A stretch of 64,000 bases of DNA, taken from assembly GCF_051857545.1 (NCBI RefSeq), contig NZ_JBPZHB010000002.1, forward strand, positions 744,001-808,000. Reading direction: 5' to 3'. The position numbers and the translations under genes were made by a program. Shown piece after piece: positions 62,577-64,000 of this stretch. Within the stretch, counting starts at the first letter, position 1; each line of letters opens with the position of its first letter. Origin of the DNA: Larkinella sp051857545 (GTDB lineage Bacteria; Bacteroidota; Bacteroidia; Cytophagales; Spirosomataceae). Under the pieces are notes generated by a model, which was not told the DNA's origin, made no database searches, and saw only the letters and a list, made by a program, of their open reading frames with translations.

Positions 62577-64000
62577 ATGAAAAAGATACTCCTTCTCCTC
62601 TCGATACCCCTGCTTCTGACGGCCTGCGAAGACGCGCTGGTGGAAGCCCCCAAATCCATTGTGGTCGAAACGTTTTTTAACACGGCCAGCGATGTTGAAA
62701 CGGCGGTGAATGCCATTTTTTCGCCCCTGCGGAGCACCATGTATTCCAATTACGAAGCGACGCTCGAATGCCAGGCCGACTATGCCTCCGGGCGCGGAAG
62801 CTGGGCTCCGTTGCACGAATTTCAGGGCTTCAACGATGCCAACATTTCGCGGGTGTCCGGTTTCTGGAATTCGTTTTACCTCAGCATTCGGAACGCCAAT
62901 CTGGTGATTAAAAATGCCCCCACCGGCACGGCGATCAGCAAAGCCGATGTGGATAAATTCGTCGCCGAAGCGAAGTTTCTGCGGGCGTTCAATTACTTCC
63001 AACTGGTGCGCAACTGGGGCGGTGTTCCGATTCGGACGGAAAGCAACATGACCGATATCAACCTGAAACGCAGTACCGCCGATGAGGTATATGCCTTGAT
63101 TCTGAGTGATCTAAAAGAGGCTGAAACCAACCTCCCGGAAAAACCGGCTCAGGTGGGCCGACCGACGAAGTGGGCGGCTAAAACGATGCTGGCGGATGTC
63201 AATCTGCAACTGGGAAAATTTGCCGAAGCCCGCGACAAGGCCGAGGAAGTCATGAAGTCCAACCTGTTTTCGCTGGTGCCGGTGGCCACCAAAAATGACT
63301 TTCAAACCAAGGTGTTTGGGCCGGATCTGGTGTCGACATCGGAGGAGATTTTTTATCTGAAATACATGCGCCAGGTTGGCCAGGGGAATTACATGCTCTG
63401 GATCAGCAACCACCCGGATACAAAATTATTCAACTTCGGGGGCGCGTATGTGATTTACGTCGATGTAACCAGTGCCTATTACAAATCCTGGGATGCCGGT
63501 GATCTCCGCAAAAGTATGTGGGACCTGATCAACTTCGGGCTGGGGGCCAACACGCTCGTGAGTTCGAAATTTATCGACCAGTCTGCGGTGGGACAAAATG
63601 GCGCGGGGAACGATGATCCGGTGTATGGTTTTTCGGACGTGTTGCTGATCTACGCCGAGGCTTCGGCCAAAGCGGGGAACGGCCCAACGGCCGCTGGCAT
63701 GGAAGCCCTGAATCAGGTGCATCGCCGGGCGTTCGGCAAAGCCCCCGCCGTGGCGTCGACAGTGGATTTCAAACTGGCCGATTACAACGCTGCGACGTTC
63801 GTCGATCTGGTTTTAAAAGAGCGGAGTTATGAGTTCCAACTGGAAGGAAAACGCTGGCTGGATCTCAAACGAACCGGAACCGCCAAAGCCGTGATTCTGG
63901 CGGCCAAAGGCAAAGTCGTCGCCGACAAACACATGCTGTGGCCCATCCCGGTTTCGGAAATGAATTACAACAAAGCCCTGAACCCGGCGACAGATCAGAA
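62577..64000 (+). CDS. RagB/SusD family nutrient-uptake lipoprotein (cassette 3; C-terminus cut by window edge)
   Basis: The open frame from ATG 62577 runs 474 codons to the window edge without a stop, so a few C-terminal residues are missing. Lipobox Cys17 (LLLTAC) marks a lipoprotein. SusD landmarks are FFNTASDVETAVNAIF, AEAKFLRAFNYFQLVRNWGGVPI near 126-148, ILSDLKEAETNLPEK and LKERSYEFQLEGKRWLDLKR near the C-terminus. It matches the cassette 1 SusD block by block, so the SusD gene was duplicated together with SusC. It binds glycan as the lid of SusC 3. Confidence 0.95.
   Translation, partial: MKKILLLLSIPLLLTACEDALVEAPKSIVVETFFNTASDVETAVNAIFSPLRSTMYSNYEATLECQADYASGRGSWAPLHEFQGFNDANISRVSGFWNSFYLSIRNANLVIKNAPTGTAISKADVDKFVAEAKFLRAFNYFQLVRNWGGVPIRTESNMTDINLKRSTADEVYALILSDLKEAETNLPEKPAQVGRPTKWAAKTMLADVNLQLGKFAEARDKAEEVMKSNLFSLVPVATKNDFQTKVFGPDLVSTSEEIFYLKYMRQVGQGNYMLWISNHPDTKLFNFGGAYVIYVDVTSAYYKSWDAGDLRKSMWDLINFGLGANTLVSSKFIDQSAVGQNGAGNDDPVYGFSDVLLIYAEASAKAGNGPTAAGMEALNQVHRRAFGKAPAVASTVDFKLADYNAATFVDLVLKERSYEFQLEGKRWLDLKRTGTAKAVILAAKGKVVADKHMLWPIPVSEMNYNKALNPATDQ

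Overview
The window looks like a chromosomal segment of a Bacteroidota species of the order Cytophagales (Spirosoma/Larkinella-like). The reasons are three SusC/SusD pairs each preceded by an ECF sigma factor and a FecR-type anti-sigma factor, a hybrid two-component regulator with a periplasmic propeller, a type IX secretion (T9SS) C-terminal tail on a cellulase, several Tat-exported enzymes, starts without Shine-Dalgarno sequences, and a moderately GC-rich coding sequence. The genus is an inference from gene content. No rRNA, tRNA, integrase, transposase or CRISPR array was seen.

Layout. 1-6.8 kb: a large secreted repeat protein (cut by the window edge) and a hybrid two-component regulator, with a two-copy 21-bp direct repeat between them that could be its operator. 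7-18.8 kb: housekeeping and hypothetical genes (DUF885 lipoprotein, CvfB-like S1 protein, M3 peptidase, RhlE-type helicase, DenD-like dehydrogenase), ending in a small AT-richer island with two orphan genes and a gene relic. 19-27.7 kb: a secreted multidomain GH9 cellulase and a two-gene ABC system whose permease is fused to an M1 aminopeptidase. 28-32 kb: two Tat-exported enzymes (a PLP aminotransferase and a flavin amine oxidase), then a secreted Hint-domain protein. 32-36.6 kb: a TetR regulator with palindromic operators, an alcohol dehydrogenase-type reductase, an SDR and a sulfatase. 36.9-64 kb: three consecutive sigma/anti-sigma/SusC/SusD cassettes. Cassette 1 carries an exported FAD oxidoreductase and a sialate-O-acetylesterase-type enzyme. 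Cassette 2 carries two tandem paralogues of an unrecognised, probably all-alpha family. Cassette 3 is a close paralogue of cassette 1 and runs off the window.

How the genes work together. In each cassette the SusC N-terminal STN domain should sense substrate and signal through the inner-membrane FecR protein to release its sigma factor, which would switch on the transporter (SusC), its surface lipoprotein (SusD) and accessory enzymes. The regulator near the start probably does a similar job by direct phosphorelay.

Most unusual observation. Many intergenic gaps hold long hairpins built from short degenerate repeat units, mostly 7 bp, sometimes 8 or 10 bp. The two arms are complementary although units within an arm differ, and in several elements the arms differ by a whole unit. 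Three share a loop core. One forms the last codons of a gene, two solitary arms sit in 5' leaders, and octamer versions occupy the same SusC-SusD gap in cassettes 1 and 3. A separate 157-bp higher-order tandem repeat separates a sigma factor from its anti-sigma gene in cassette 3.
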